Positions 1-9,570 of a DNA stretch of 64,000 nucleotides are shown here, piece by piece. Origin of the DNA: UBA6522 sp965205045. GTDB taxonomy: Bacteria; Pseudomonadota; Gammaproteobacteria; Steroidobacterales; Rariloculaceae. The notes under the pieces were generated by a model. That model was not told where the DNA came from. It ran no database searches and saw nothing but the letters and a program-made list of their open reading frames with translations. Each line of letters starts with the position of its first letter. Within the stretch, counting starts at the first letter, position 1. The position numbers and the translations under genes were made by a program. Location of the stretch: NCBI GenBank assembly GCA_965205045.1, contig OZ242031.1, positions 2,356,001 through 2,420,000 on the forward strand, given 5' to 3'.

Positions 1-228
1 ATCGAAAAGAACCTCTATCCCAACGTGGATTTCTACTCGGGGATCATCTACCGGGCGCTGGGCATTCCAAAGTCGATGTTCACCGTAATGTTCGCCATTG
101 CCCGCACCGTAGGCTGGGTAGCGCACTGGCGCGAGATGGTGCGCGATCCGGAGTCGCGGATCGGCCGTCCCAGGCAGCTCTACATCGGGCCGCCCCAGCG
201 GGATTACGTGCCGGTCGCGCAGCGCTGA
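1..228 (+). CDS. gltA: Citrate synthase, C-terminal part (cut by window edge)
   Basis: The reading frame is open from base 1 to the stop at 226-228 and encodes the last 75 residues of a type II citrate synthase, which condenses oxaloacetate and acetyl-CoA at the entry to the TCA cycle. The hallmark strings NVDFYSGIIYRALGIP and FAIARTVGWVAHW are seen; the latter precedes the family's terminal RPRQLY segment. The 5' end lies outside the window. It is followed by about 100 bp before the next gene. Identification is based on strong family resemblance. Confidence 0.93.
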   Translation: MEKNLYPNVDFYSGIIYRALGIPKSMFTVMFAIARTVGWVAHWREMVRDPESRIGRPRQLYIGPPQRDYVPVAQR

Positions 229-335
229 GCGGGTTTGCGCCACGACAATTCGGTCCATGCCGGCGGCCGGCCCGGACCGGGACCGTTTATGATGTCGGGG
301 CTGAATTGAAGCAGAAGCGAAGGCAGGGGGCCGTC

Positions 336-2237
336 GTGCGAGTGCACATCTGCACAATCTCGTGGGTGAGCGCGCTGACAACCGGCGTTTGCGCGACTGC
401 CGCAGAGACGGCTGCGGAAGTGGATGACTCCACCGGTCTCGAGGAAATTGTCGTTGTTGAGACGCGTCTGGACGACGGTATGTTTTCCATCGGCGAGGGC
501 GTTTCCACCGACGGCGCCGATAATCTTGCGGCGCGGCCGGTCGACACGGAACAACTCTTTCGGAGACTGCCCGGTTTCTCGGTTAGCCGTCCCGGAGGGG
601 CCGGCGGGGTTTCGGAGATCTTCCTTCGAGGGGCGGAGTCGAACTTCACGGTGGTGTACGTGGACGGAATCCGCCTGAACAATCCGTCCAATACGCGGGG
701 CGGATCATTCGATTTCTCCATGCTGGGCGCGCACGGGATCGATCGGGTCGACAGTGCGTCGGGCACCATGTCGGCTGTTTATGGCGCCGACGCGATGGCC
801 GGCGTGATCCGGATTCGTTCCGCATGGGCCGACCCCGGATCCGCGAACGTGTTTGCGGAAGCCGGCAGCGTCCGTGATTGGCGAGCCGGCGCCGGCGCCT
901 CTTTCGAGCTCGGCAACGGCGTGGAATGGAACGTTCGCGCTTCATCGCTGGATGGCGGCGGCGAAATCGAGGGTTCTTCGTTGCGCCTCGACAGTTTCGG
1001 CACGCGGTTGGCCGGCGGCTTCGGAGACCGGGGATCGTGGGAACTCAACCTGCGGCATGTGCAGCGCGGCCGGACCAGTTTTTCCGAAGTCAGCGGCGGT
1101 CCGCAATTCGCCGTTTCCAGGGAACTCGAAACGGCGGACGGCGATGAGCTGTCCGTTGCGGCGGTCGCCGATTGGTCGGTGACGGAGTCCTGGAGGTCCG
1201 AAGTCCACATCAGCAGTGCCCGACTGCGCGACAACGCTGCGGCGCCCGCGGTCGCGCCGGGCGTTCTGGGCGGTCAGCCCGCCTTCACGGCGATCACCGA
1301 CTACGAGCGGCGTGAGCTGCTGTGGATCAATCGCGTCGAGTTGCCCGGAGACGCCATGGTCGTCGGCGGTCTCGATTTCGTTGCCGAGGATGCCGGCGAC
1401 AAGGGTGCGGTCGACCTCGGTTTCGCCGTGGTTCCCAGTCCTTTCGAGATGACCCGCTCCGTGTCGTCCGCCTTTGCGGAGATCGGCAGGCAGTGGAACG
1501 GAGGTTTCACGTCGACGCTTGCCTTGCGGTGGGATCACGGCGACGTCGACGGTCGATTGTCCGGGAAGATCGGCGTATCGCGGGCGGTGTCCGATCGGGG
1601 AAGCCGCCTCTGGGCGCACATCGGCAACGGCTTCAAGTTGCCCAGCTTTTTCGCGCTGGGAAATCCTCTGGTCGGCAATCCGGACCTGATCGCCGAGAAG
1701 GCGCGCAGTGCCGAAGCCGGGTATACGCACGTGTTCGGTAACGGGAACGAGTTGATCCTGACGACGTTCAGGAGCCGATACGATGACCTGGTGGATTTCG
1801 ATTTCGAGTCCTTCACGAACATCAACACGGGCCGAATCGATATCGATGGCGTCCAGGTTCGGGTGGACCTGGAACTGTCGCCGGGCATCGGGCTGTCTCT
1901 CGACAGTACGTGGTCGGACATTTCGAGTCTGTCCGGACCGCTGCGCAGGCGGCCGGAACGGATGGGCGGTGTGTCCCTGGACTGGGCTGCGGCGCAGCGA
2001 TGGCGCGTGAACGCGAGGGCACGCTACGTGGGCCCCCGGCTGACGACTTCCATTCCAACGGGCGATGTTGACGCTTCCAGCTATGTTCTCGTCGGCGCGA
2101 CCGTCCGGTACGAACACGCGGCAAACCGTACTGTCTGGGCCGCGATCGACAATGCACTGGATGCGCAGTATCAGGACGCGCCGGGATTTCCCTCTCCCGG
2201 CGCGCGAATCCGGATCGGTTTTGATCTCGGCCTGTAG
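336..2237 (+). CDS. TonB-dependent outer-membrane receptor (BtuB-like)
   Basis: The predicted 633-residue protein has an N-terminal signal peptide and a TonB-box-like stretch (EEIVVVETR). It then has a plug domain with the typical FLRGAESNFTVVYVDGIRLN and SAVYGADAMAGVIRI motifs, and a long beta-barrel region. Such receptors import scarce ligands (cobalamin, siderophores, other chelates) using TonB energy. The plug resembles the BtuB/vitamin B12 group, but the ligand cannot be read from sequence. The GTG at 336 was chosen because a purine-rich stretch (GGCAGGGGG) lies five bases upstream; a TTG at 306 is an in-frame alternative adding ten residues. No cobalamin riboswitch fits in the short 5' gap. 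Confidence 0.85.
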   Translation: MRVHICTISWVSALTTGVCATAAETAAEVDDSTGLEEIVVVETRLDDGMFSIGEGVSTDGADNLAARPVDTEQLFRRLPGFSVSRPGGAGGVSEIFLRGAESNFTVVYVDGIRLNNPSNTRGGSFDFSMLGAHGIDRVDSASGTMSAVYGADAMAGVIRIRSAWADPGSANVFAEAGSVRDWRAGAGASFELGNGVEWNVRASSLDGGGEIEGSSLRLDSFGTRLAGGFGDRGSWELNLRHVQRGRTSFSEVSGGPQFAVSRELETADGDELSVAAVADWSVTESWRSEVHISSARLRDNAAAPAVAPGVLGGQPAFTAITDYERRELLWINRVELPGDAMVVGGLDFVAEDAGDKGAVDLGFAVVPSPFEMTRSVSSAFAEIGRQWNGGFTSTLALRWDHGDVDGRLSGKIGVSRAVSDRGSRLWAHIGNGFKLPSFFALGNPLVGNPDLIAEKARSAEAGYTHVFGNGNELILTTFRSRYDDLVDFDFESFTNINTGRIDIDGVQVRVDLELSPGIGLSLDSTWSDISSLSGPLRRRPERMGGVSLDWAAAQRWRVNARARYVGPRLTTSIPTGDVDASSYVLVGATVRYEHAANRTVWAAIDNALDAQYQDAPGFPSPGARIRIGFDLGL

Positions 2238-2334
2238 TCAGCCGAGGCGCCGGGTGGCAACGCATGGCCTGTTGCGTTGGAATTCGCAGATGCCGGTTTC
2301 AGCCGTGCACAAGTAACGAACCGAGGACAACGGA

Positions 2335-3144
2335 ATGATCACGAATGCCTTGAAGCCGAAGTGGACAGACGGCAAGGCAACGCTCAACGGATGGTTGGCG
2401 AGTGCGAATTCGTTTTCTGCCGAGATCATGGCGGCGCAACCCTACGACAGCATCACGATCGACATGCAGCATGGCCTGATCGGCTATTCCGAAGTCTTGC
2501 CGATGCTGCAGGCGATGCGCGCCAGCAGTGTCGTTCCGCTGGTCCGCGTTCCCTGGCTGGAAGCGGGCACCATCATGAAGGTGCTCGATGCCGGAGCCTA
2601 CGGTGTGATCTGTCCGATGATCAACAACCGGCGGCAGGCCGAACGGCTGGTCTCCTACGTTCGTTACCCGCCTGACGGAACCCGAAGTTTCGGCCCGACG
2701 CGCGCATTGTTATCGGCAGGTGCGGATTACGCACAGCAAGCGAACGACGAAATCCTCTGTCTTGCCATGATCGAGACTGCCGAGGCGATGGAGAATCTTG
2801 AAGTGATCGTGTCGACACCCGGAGTCGACGGCGTGTATATCGGCCCGTCCGATCTCGCGCTCGGGATCGGCAACGGCCGCTTGGCCCCGCACTTCGATCG
2901 CGAAGAAGAAGAAATGGTGGCGGCGATAAAGGAGGTTCTTGCCGCGGCTCATGCGGCGGGTATACGCGCAGCGCTGCACTGCGGTACGCCGGAATATGCG
3001 GCCAGGGCCGTTGGCTGGGGTTTTGATATGGTCACAGTTTCCAGCGACGTGCGACTGCTGACGGCTGCTGCTTCCGACAGCGTAGGTCGCACTCGAGAAT
3101 TGATGGGCGAAATCGGGCCAGCTTCGCCCCGGCACGGTGGGTAG
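2335..3144 (+). CDS. HpcH/HpaI family aldolase
   Basis: This 269-residue protein matches class II pyruvate aldolases of the HpcH/HpaI type, which cleave or form 2-keto-3-deoxy or 4-hydroxy-2-oxo acids using a divalent metal. Visible landmarks are NGWLASANSFSAEIMA near the start, ITIDMQHG (about residues 39-46), the conserved PMINN and RYPPDGTRS segment with the catalytic arginine, the metal-site glutamate in MIETAEAMENL, and the aspartate in YIGPSDLALG. The start ATG follows a GAGGACAACGG ribosome-binding region. It lies 18 bp before a ThuA-like gene on the same strand, so they may be co-transcribed. The substrate is unknown. Confidence 0.85.
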   Translation: MITNALKPKWTDGKATLNGWLASANSFSAEIMAAQPYDSITIDMQHGLIGYSEVLPMLQAMRASSVVPLVRVPWLEAGTIMKVLDAGAYGVICPMINNRRQAERLVSYVRYPPDGTRSFGPTRALLSAGADYAQQANDEILCLAMIETAEAMENLEVIVSTPGVDGVYIGPSDLALGIGNGRLAPHFDREEEEMVAAIKEVLAAAHAAGIRAALHCGTPEYAARAVGWGFDMVTVSSDVRLLTAAASDSVGRTRELMGEIGPASPRHGG

Positions 3145-3162
3145 CAAAAAGGGGGATCACTA

Positions 3163-4017
3163 GTGAACACGCGGATAATTTCACCATTCTTGTTGTCAGT
3201 TGCATTGACGGCCGGGACATGTGGCTACGCGCAAACCGACGAAGAGAACATCCTGAGCGCGCTTGCGCACGTCGAACGCGTTGCGGACCCGCGGCAGGAG
3301 AGGACCGTTCTCGTGTACTCGAGGGCCAGCGCCTTTGTTCACGGGAGCATTCCCACGGTGGACGCAATGCTCAGGTTGCTCGGTGAAGAGACAGGCGCGT
3401 TCACCGCAGTGTTCAACAACGAAGAGCAGGACTTCACGCCCGAATACCTGCGGCAGTTCGACACGGTCTTCTTCAACAACACCACGCGCGTGCAGCGGGT
3501 CTTCACAACCGAGGCGCAGCGCAGCGCGCTACTGGACTACGTGCGCAACGGAGGGGGCTGGGGCGGATTGCATGCGGCCACGGATGCCGGCGGCGAGGGG
3601 TGGATGGATTACACCAGGATGGTGGGAGGCCAATTTGACGGCCATCCGTGGGACAGCCCGGGTACCTGGCCCATCGTGGTTGACGACCCGGATCACCCGA
3701 TCGTGCAGGGTTTCAGCCGAACGGCGTTCATGCTCAGCGACGAGATTTACGTGTTCAAGCACTACGATCGAAGCCGGTTGCGGGTGCTGGTTTCGCTCGA
3801 CGCCGACGCAACCGACCGGCCGGGACGCCCCGACAACGACCACCCCATCGTGTGGGTGAGGGATTACGGCGAGGGCCGGGTTTTCTACAGCAGCTTCGGC
3901 CACAACAAGGAAGTCTTCTTCAACAGCGAAATCCTGCAGCATCTTCTCAATGGCATTCAGTTCGCGCTGGGCGACCTGGAGGTCGACACGGCCAGTCTTC
4001 CCATGCCGGAGAGGTAG
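3163..4017 (+). CDS. Secreted ThuA-like domain protein
   Basis: The 284-residue product starts at GTG after an AAGGGGG ribosome-binding site. It has a signal peptide ending near TCGYAQ, so it is probably periplasmic or lipid-free secreted. The rest fits the ThuA fold (a glutamine-amidotransferase-like flavodoxin-type fold seen in trehalose-utilisation and glycoside-processing loci): VLVYSRASAFVHGSI, a NGGGWGGLHAATD motif around residue 130, and the late YSSFGHNKEVFFN block. Exact activity is not established for this family, although a role in carbohydrate handling is commonly inferred. The neighbouring aldolase and dehydrogenase suggest a small catabolic cluster. Confidence 0.8.
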   Translation: MNTRIISPFLLSVALTAGTCGYAQTDEENILSALAHVERVADPRQERTVLVYSRASAFVHGSIPTVDAMLRLLGEETGAFTAVFNNEEQDFTPEYLRQFDTVFFNNTTRVQRVFTTEAQRSALLDYVRNGGGWGGLHAATDAGGEGWMDYTRMVGGQFDGHPWDSPGTWPIVVDDPDHPIVQGFSRTAFMLSDEIYVFKHYDRSRLRVLVSLDADATDRPGRPDNDHPIVWVRDYGEGRVFYSSFGHNKEVFFNSEILQHLLNGIQFALGDLEVDTASLPMPER

Positions 4018-4056
4018 TCGGGAATTCGACGATCGGCGGTGGCCGTCGAAATGCGG

Positions 4057-5562
4057 CTACTTCAACGTGGGCATCGCGAATTCGGCACCTGACTTCATGC
4101 CCCCGGGCCAACGGGACGTGATGGTCTTGAGCCGGGTGTAGAAGCGCACGCCTTCCGGCCCATACATGTGGTGATCTCCGAACAGCGAGTTCTTCCATCC
4201 GCCAAAACTGTGAAATGCCATGGGGACGGGAATGGGCACGTTCACTCCGACCATGCCGGCCTGTACTTCACTGGCGAACGACCGGGCACTGTCCCCGTCA
4301 CGGGTGAAGATCGCCGCGCCGTTACCGTATTCGTGACCGTTGACGAGGTCGACGGCGGAACGGTAGTCGGGCACGCGGACGATCGACAGAACCGGCCCGA
4401 AAATTTCTTCATTGTAGATTCGCATTTCGTTTGTGACGTGGTCGAATAGCGAGGCCGCAATGAAGAAGCCTTTCCGGTGGCCTTCCCGGTCCATCACGAA
4501 ATTGCGGCCATCCACGACAAGTTCTGCGCCCTCTGAAACACCGCTGTCGATATAACCGGCGACCTTCTCTAGGTGCTGACGGCTGACAAGAGGTCCCATT
4601 TCCGTGTCTTCATCGTCACCAGGACCCACGCGTAGAGTCGTCATGCGCGTCTTCAGTCTCGCCACCAGTTCGTCGGCTACGGCGTCGGTCACCGGGACTG
4701 CGACGGAAACCGCCATGCAACGTTCTCCCGCCGAGCCGAATGCGGCGCCCATCAGGGCGTCTGCCGCCTTGTCCAGGTCCGCGTCGGGCATGATGACCAT
4801 GTGGTTCTTCGCACCGCCCAGAGCCTGGACACGCTTGCCGTGCGCGGCCCCGGTCGTATAGACGTACCTGGCGACCCTGGTTGAACCGACAAAACTGACC
4901 GCCTGCACCGGTTCATGTTCGAGCAGTGCGTTGACGGCGACCTTGTCGCCATGGACAACATTCAATACGCCGTCGGGCACGCCCGCCTCCGACAACAACT
5001 CCGCAACCCGGGTGGGCGCCGACGGGGCGCGCTCGGACGGTTTCAGCACAAACGTGTTTCCGCAGGCGATGGCAACCGGGAACATCCACAGGGGCACCAT
5101 GACGGGGAAGTTGAAGGGCGTTATGCCTGCAACAACTCCCAGCGGCTGACGAAGCGAGTGGCTGTCGACGTTGACTCCGACGCTGTCGGTCACTTCGCCC
5201 TTGAGCAGATGCGGCCCGCCGCAGGCGAATTCCACCACCTCGATGCCGCGTTCGAGTTCTCCCAGTGCGTCGCCATGCGTCTTGCCGTGTTCCCGGGAAA
5301 TCAGGGACGCCAGTTCGTCCGCGTGCTGTTCAAGGAGGCTCTTGAACCTGTAAAGAATCCGCGCTCGACGCAGTGGCGTCATGGCCGACCATAAAGGCAG
5401 CGCGGTCAGGGCTGCGTTCACCGCACTGTCCACTTCTTCGGCGGATGCCAGGGGCACCCTGCCCGCGACCGTTCCCGCCGCCGGGTTGAACACATCGGTT
5501 GAACGCCCGGCCGTCCCCCGAACGCGTTTACCGTCGATGTAGTGTTGGAACTGCGTCATCAT
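4057..5562 (-). CDS. mmsA: Methylmalonate-semialdehyde dehydrogenase (CoA-acylating)
   Basis: The 501-residue aldehyde dehydrogenase has the features of the MmsA/IolA branch, which oxidises malonate or methylmalonate semialdehyde to acetyl- or propionyl-CoA in valine, thymine or inositol breakdown. It starts HYIDGKRV, contains GVVAGITPFNFPVMVPLWMF, and carries the nucleophile cysteine in AGERCMAVSVAV (about residue 285). The C-terminal VNVPIPVPMAFHSFGGWKNS motif is typical of MmsA and separates it from general aldehyde dehydrogenases. It is convergent with the ThuA-like gene and divergent from the importer operon. The sequence appears complete. Confidence 0.92.
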   Translation of the reverse strand: MMTQFQHYIDGKRVRGTAGRSTDVFNPAAGTVAGRVPLASAEEVDSAVNAALTALPLWSAMTPLRRARILYRFKSLLEQHADELASLISREHGKTHGDALGELERGIEVVEFACGGPHLLKGEVTDSVGVNVDSHSLRQPLGVVAGITPFNFPVMVPLWMFPVAIACGNTFVLKPSERAPSAPTRVAELLSEAGVPDGVLNVVHGDKVAVNALLEHEPVQAVSFVGSTRVARYVYTTGAAHGKRVQALGGAKNHMVIMPDADLDKAADALMGAAFGSAGERCMAVSVAVPVTDAVADELVARLKTRMTTLRVGPGDDEDTEMGPLVSRQHLEKVAGYIDSGVSEGAELVVDGRNFVMDREGHRKGFFIAASLFDHVTNEMRIYNEEIFGPVLSIVRVPDYRSAVDLVNGHEYGNGAAIFTRDGDSARSFASEVQAGMVGVNVPIPVPMAFHSFGGWKNSLFGDHHMYGPEGVRFYTRLKTITSRWPGGMKSGAEFAMPTLK

Positions 5563-5786
5563 GGTTCACAGGTGCGTTCGGGATCTTTTCCGTCTCCGCT
5601 TCCCGATTCTATAGCTCGCGGACGCTCGAGCGGCAGCCTTGCCGCCGAGAATTTCGCAATCCGGGCAGATATGGTCGTATTCTACGAAATGTTCCCCGGG
5701 ACCCGACGCCTGCCGTTCAATACGCCCGCGTGACGATCGCCGGCTCTGATGCTAATGTCCCCACCGATTTCCCGCGATGGTTCCCC

Positions 5787-6908
5787 ATGAAAACGGCAAC
5801 ACGTCCCTCGAGCGACGATCCCCACGTCGAATTCGAGAACATCGGCAAGAGTTATGACGGCCGCGTCATGGCCGTTCAGGAATTCAACCTGACGGTTCGC
5901 CGGGGCGAGTTTCTCAGCCTGCTGGGGCCGTCCGGTTCCGGCAAGACCACCTGCCTGATGATGCTCGCCGGATTCGAGGCGCCGACCACGGGCGCCATTC
6001 GCATCGAGGGGCGCTCGGTGCATGCGCTGCCGCCCCGACAGCGGGGGATCGGCATGGTCTTTCAGGACTACGCGCTGTTTCCGCACATGACGGTGGCGGA
6101 GAATCTGGCCTTTCCACTGGATGTACGTGGAATGTCCCGCGACGAGTCCCGGGAACGCGTTCGGCGCACGCTGGAGCTGGTCCGCCTGGAAGGCTTCGGA
6201 GAACGGCGTCCGAACCAGCTTTCCGGCGGGCAGCAGCAGCGCGTGGCCATTGCCCGGGCGCTGGTCTTCGAGCCCGGCCTGGTGCTCATGGACGAACCCC
6301 TGGGCGCCCTGGACCGGCACCTGCGCGAGGAGATGCAGTACGAGATCCGCCGCATCCATCAGACCCTCGGGGTGACCATCGTCTACGTGACCCACGATCA
6401 GCAGGAGGCGATGGTCATGTCGGACCGCGTGGCCGTGCTCAAGGACGGGCGCATCGAGCAGGTGGCGCCGCCCGAGTCTCTCTACGAGGAGCCGGAACGG
6501 TCCTTCGTGGCGCGATTCATCGGCGAGAACAATCGCCTGAACGGCCGCGTGCTGTCGATCGACAAGGACATCTGCCGGGTCCAGGTGGGCGATCACGTCG
6601 TGCGGGCCATTCGGGTCGCACCCTGCGAACCCGGCGACGCCACCACGCTGTCGATTCGCCCCGAGCGGGTCGCCGTGGCGCCGCGGCCGGGTCTCTATAC
6701 CAACGAATTCGACGCGCTCATCCGGGACATCACCTTTGTCGGCGATCACCTGAGAATCCGCGTGGACGCGTGCGGCCGCAGGGACTTCATCGCCAAGATT
6801 CCGAACATGGTCGGCCACGGCGCGGTGCTCGAAGGCGATGAGATCCGGATCGGCTGGACGCCGACCGACTGCCGGGTGCTGGACCCCGGCGAAGATCACG
6901 ATGCGTAG
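5787..6908 (+). CDS. PotA-type ABC importer ATPase
   Basis: The 373-residue protein is an ABC ATPase of the spermidine/putrescine-iron class. The nucleotide-binding domain shows Walker A GPSGSGKTT (about residue 46), Q-loop FQDYALFPHMT, signature LSGGQQQRVAIARAL, Walker B LVLMDEPLGALD and switch histidine VTHDQQEA. A C-terminal TOBE-like segment follows from about residue 275. The ATG at 5787 was preferred over upstream in-frame codons because the family starts about 20 residues before the beta-strand FENIGKSYDG. It overlaps the first permease by 8 bp and forms an operon with two permeases. No substrate-binding protein is adjacent, so the substrate (polyamine or similar) is unproven. Confidence 0.88.
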   Translation: MKTATRPSSDDPHVEFENIGKSYDGRVMAVQEFNLTVRRGEFLSLLGPSGSGKTTCLMMLAGFEAPTTGAIRIEGRSVHALPPRQRGIGMVFQDYALFPHMTVAENLAFPLDVRGMSRDESRERVRRTLELVRLEGFGERRPNQLSGGQQQRVAIARALVFEPGLVLMDEPLGALDRHLREEMQYEIRRIHQTLGVTIVYVTHDQQEAMVMSDRVAVLKDGRIEQVAPPESLYEEPERSFVARFIGENNRLNGRVLSIDKDICRVQVGDHVVRAIRVAPCEPGDATTLSIRPERVAVAPRPGLYTNEFDALIRDITFVGDHLRIRVDACGRRDFIAKIPNMVGHGAVLEGDEIRIGWTPTDCRVLDPGEDHDA

Positions 6909-8100
6909 CGCGGGCGAACGGCGCGCGCGCCTGCGCGCGGCGGGCCTGGCGCTGCCGCTGGTGGCGTTCGTGGGGGTGACCTTCGTCGCACCGCTGGTGT
7001 CGATGCTGGTGCGCAGCGTCTACGACCCGGTGGTCGCCGACGCGCTGCCGAAAACGGTTGCGCTGCTGGACGATTGGGACGGCATGAGCGTCCCGGAAGA
7101 TGCCGTATTCGAGGCGGCGGCCGGGGAACTGCTCGTCGCGCAGGAGGAGCGGACCATCGGCCAGATCGCCGGCCGGGTCAATCGCGTCCAGGGCGGGCTG
7201 CGCAGCGTACTGGTGGGTTCCGCGCGGCGGTTGCGGGACGCCTCCGGCGATGCCTGGCGCGACACGATGGTGGAGATCGATCCCGCCTGGGAGGAGATCG
7301 AAACCTGGCACGCGCTGCGCACGGCGGGCGAGCGTTACACCACGAGGCACTACCTGGCGGCGGTGGACCTGATCCGCCTGCCCGACGGTTCGGTGGCGCG
7401 GCAGGCGCCGGACCGGCGCATCTACGTCCCGCTCTTCACGCGCACCCTGGCGGTGAGCCTGGGCGTCACCCTGCTGTGCCTCGCGCTCGGCTATCCCCTC
7501 GCGCACCTGATCGCGCACTCGCCGCCCCGGCGCAGCGGAATCCTGCTGGCGCTGGTGCTGGTGCCGTTCTGGACGTCGCTGCTGGTGCGCACCACCTCCT
7601 GGATCGTGTTGCTGCAGAACCAGGGCGTCATCAACGACCTGCTGGTCGCTGCCGGGTTCGTGGCCGACGACGCGCGGCTGGCCCTGATCTACAACATGGC
7701 CGGGACCTTCGTGGCCATGACCCATGTGCTGCTGCCGTTCATGGTCTTGCCGCTCTATTCGGTCATGCGCACCATCCCCCGGTCGCACATGAGCGCAGCC
7801 GCCTCCTTGGGCGCCGGACCCGCGCAGGCGTTCCGGCGCGTCTACTGGCCGCAGTCGCTCCCGGGGGTCGGCGCCGGAAGCCTGCTGGTCTTCATTCTCG
7901 CCATCGGCTACTACATCACCCCGGCGCTGGTCGGAGGCAGCACCGGCCAGTTGATCTCCAACATGGTCGCCTACCACATGCAGACGTCGCTGAACTGGGG
8001 GCTGGCGTCGGCGCTCGGCGGGATCATCCTGGTCTGCGTGACCGGCCTGTACATCCTCTACGACCGCGTCGCCGGCGGCGGCCGCATCGGCGTGACCTGA
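6901..8100 (+). CDS. ABC importer permease, PotB-type, with long N-terminal periplasmic loop
   Basis: The 399-residue membrane protein has a first transmembrane helix at residues 15-38, then about 135 charged, non-hydrophobic residues, then a cluster of five helices. The permease signature AAASLGAGPAQAFRRVYWP (EAA loop that docks on the ATPase) is seen around residue 300. The long region between helix 1 and helix 2 is predicted to be periplasmic; it is much larger than in E. coli PotB but is known in some polyamine-type permeases. The start ATG overlaps the end of the ATPase gene by 8 bp, indicating coupled translation. Confidence 0.85.
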   Translation: MRSAGERRARLRAAGLALPLVAFVGVTFVAPLVSMLVRSVYDPVVADALPKTVALLDDWDGMSVPEDAVFEAAAGELLVAQEERTIGQIAGRVNRVQGGLRSVLVGSARRLRDASGDAWRDTMVEIDPAWEEIETWHALRTAGERYTTRHYLAAVDLIRLPDGSVARQAPDRRIYVPLFTRTLAVSLGVTLLCLALGYPLAHLIAHSPPRRSGILLALVLVPFWTSLLVRTTSWIVLLQNQGVINDLLVAAGFVADDARLALIYNMAGTFVAMTHVLLPFMVLPLYSVMRTIPRSHMSAAASLGAGPAQAFRRVYWPQSLPGVGAGSLLVFILAIGYYITPALVGGSTGQLISNMVAYHMQTSLNWGLASALGGIILVCVTGLYILYDRVAGGGRIGVT

Positions 8101-8128
8101 GGCGGCGGGCGTCCCGGTGTGACCTGAT

Positions 8129-8959
8129 ATGGCGGAAGCAGGCGGAATCGGAGGAATCGGACGTCTCGGGCGGGCGGCCTACCTGGGCTACTGCGTGGGC
8201 GTGCTGGTGTTTCTCATCGCGCCGATCCTCGTGATCCTGCCCCTGAGTTTCAACGCCGAACCGTATTTCACCTTTACCGAAGGCATGCTCCGGTTCGATC
8301 CCGAGGCCTGGTCGTTGCGCTGGTACCGGGAAGTGGTGACCGACGACGCATGGACCGGCGCCCTGGCGAACAGCCTCGTCATCGGCACGGCGGCAACCGC
8401 GCTGGCCACGCTGCTGGGCACTCTGGCGGCGCTCGGCCTGTCCAGCCCGCACATGCCCGCACGGCGCCTGGTGATGGGATTTCTCATCTCCCCGCTGGTC
8501 ACCCCCGTGATCATCGCCGCCGCGGGGATGTTCTTCTTCTACACGCGGCTGGGCCTCGGCCAGACGCACCTGGGCCTGATCCTGGCGCATGCCGTGCTTG
8601 GCACCCCTTTCGTGGTGATTACCGTCACGGCGACTCTGGCGGGCTATAACCGCAACATGACGCGTGCGGCAGCCTCGCTGGGAGCGGGGCCTGTGCGCAC
8701 TTTCCGCAGCGTACAGCTACCGCTGATCGCGCCCGGTGTCATTTCCGGGGCGCTGTTCGCCTTCGCGACGTCGTTCGACGAGGTGGTCGTGGTGCTGTTC
8801 CTGGCCGGCGTAGAGCAGCGAACGATCCCGCGGCAGATGTGGGCCGGCATCCGGGAGAACATCAGCCCGGCCATCCTGGCGGTGGCCGCATTCCTGATCG
8901 TCTTCGCTCTCTGCCTGCTGTGGACCGTGGCCTGGCTGCGAAAGCGCTCGTCGGGTTAG
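8129..8959 (+). CDS. ABC importer permease, PotC-type
   Basis: This 276-residue permease has six predicted transmembrane segments and the EAA-loop motif AAASLGAGPVRTFRSVQLP at about residue 190. Its early LSFNAEPYFTFTEGMLRF segment is typical of the PotC/PotI partner of polyamine-class importers. It lies 28 bp behind the first permease and completes an ATPase-permease-permease operon. The binding protein that would define the substrate is not in the window. Confidence 0.87.
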   Translation: MAEAGGIGGIGRLGRAAYLGYCVGVLVFLIAPILVILPLSFNAEPYFTFTEGMLRFDPEAWSLRWYREVVTDDAWTGALANSLVIGTAATALATLLGTLAALGLSSPHMPARRLVMGFLISPLVTPVIIAAAGMFFFYTRLGLGQTHLGLILAHAVLGTPFVVITVTATLAGYNRNMTRAAASLGAGPVRTFRSVQLPLIAPGVISGALFAFATSFDEVVVVLFLAGVEQRTIPRQMWAGIRENISPAILAVAAFLIVFALCLLWTVAWLRKRSSG

Positions 8960-9018
8960 CAGCCCGGGACGCCGCAGAGGAAAGCGGGAGCCGCGGAAGA
9001 TTGCGGGACTGCCTGCTC

Positions 9019-9564
9019 CTACCGCCAGCGGACCTCTGGCCCGCGCAGCCGTAACGACGCCTCGCCGACTTCGGGCGACCCGCTCAGCATTTCGATTGCC
9101 TCCACCGGGTGCAGCGTCTCCGGCAATTCAATGATCGCAAAGCCCAGGCTCTCGAAAGGAGTGGCATCGACCGCGCCCAGGCTGTCCGCGACGGAATCGA
9201 GTCTGGAGAAATCATCCAGTTCAACGCGGATACTTGGCAACAGTGGCACGAACCTGCGTTGGGCCGGATCGAAGACGATGCGCGACATGGGTCCTTCCAG
9301 CGGTGTGGATGCCCGAAACGTTTCGCCTTCGAACGATACGCTGTGTATGCGTTGGGAACTTGTCTCGAAGGACTGTGCCGATATCGGTCCGGACGCTGCG
9401 GCCAGTTGCGTCGAGGCGTCGGCGGCCGGCAGCACGACAACCTCGCGGTTCCCGGTGGTACCGAGGACGAAGTTATCCGTGGCGGCTTCCTGCGCCGTTG
9501 CCGAACCGCACAGGAACAAGACGATCAGGCACCGTCCATGCCGCACGACCGGGACGTTTGCCAA
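9019..9564 (-). CDS. Secreted protein of unknown function, possibly a protease propeptide remnant
   Basis: The 181-residue product has a hydrophobic leader with a likely cleavage at SATAQE, then no membrane segment. Its C-terminal half (VELDDFSRLDSVADSLGA, then LGFAIIELPETLHPVEAIE and ASLRLRGPEVRWR) resembles the N-terminal propeptide region of some subtilisin-family proteases, but no catalytic domain follows before the stop. The TTG start at 9564 lies 7 bp after the stop of the upstream gene and has GGAGGG ten bases upstream. It may be an independent chaperone-like propeptide, a regulatory protein, or the stub of a lost protease. Function is not assigned. Confidence 0.6.
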   Translation of the reverse strand: MANVPVVRHGRCLIVLFLCGSATAQEAATDNFVLGTTGNREVVVLPAADASTQLAAASGPISAQSFETSSQRIHSVSFEGETFRASTPLEGPMSRIVFDPAQRRFVPLLPSIRVELDDFSRLDSVADSLGAVDATPFESLGFAIIELPETLHPVEAIEMLSGSPEVGEASLRLRGPEVRWR

Positions 9565-9570
9565 GGGCTT

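Noticed and set aside
229..335. Cobalamin riboswitch before the TonB-dependent receptor
   Set aside because: The gap is only about 105 bp and no B12-box-like segment was seen; cobalamin riboswitches need about 200 bases.
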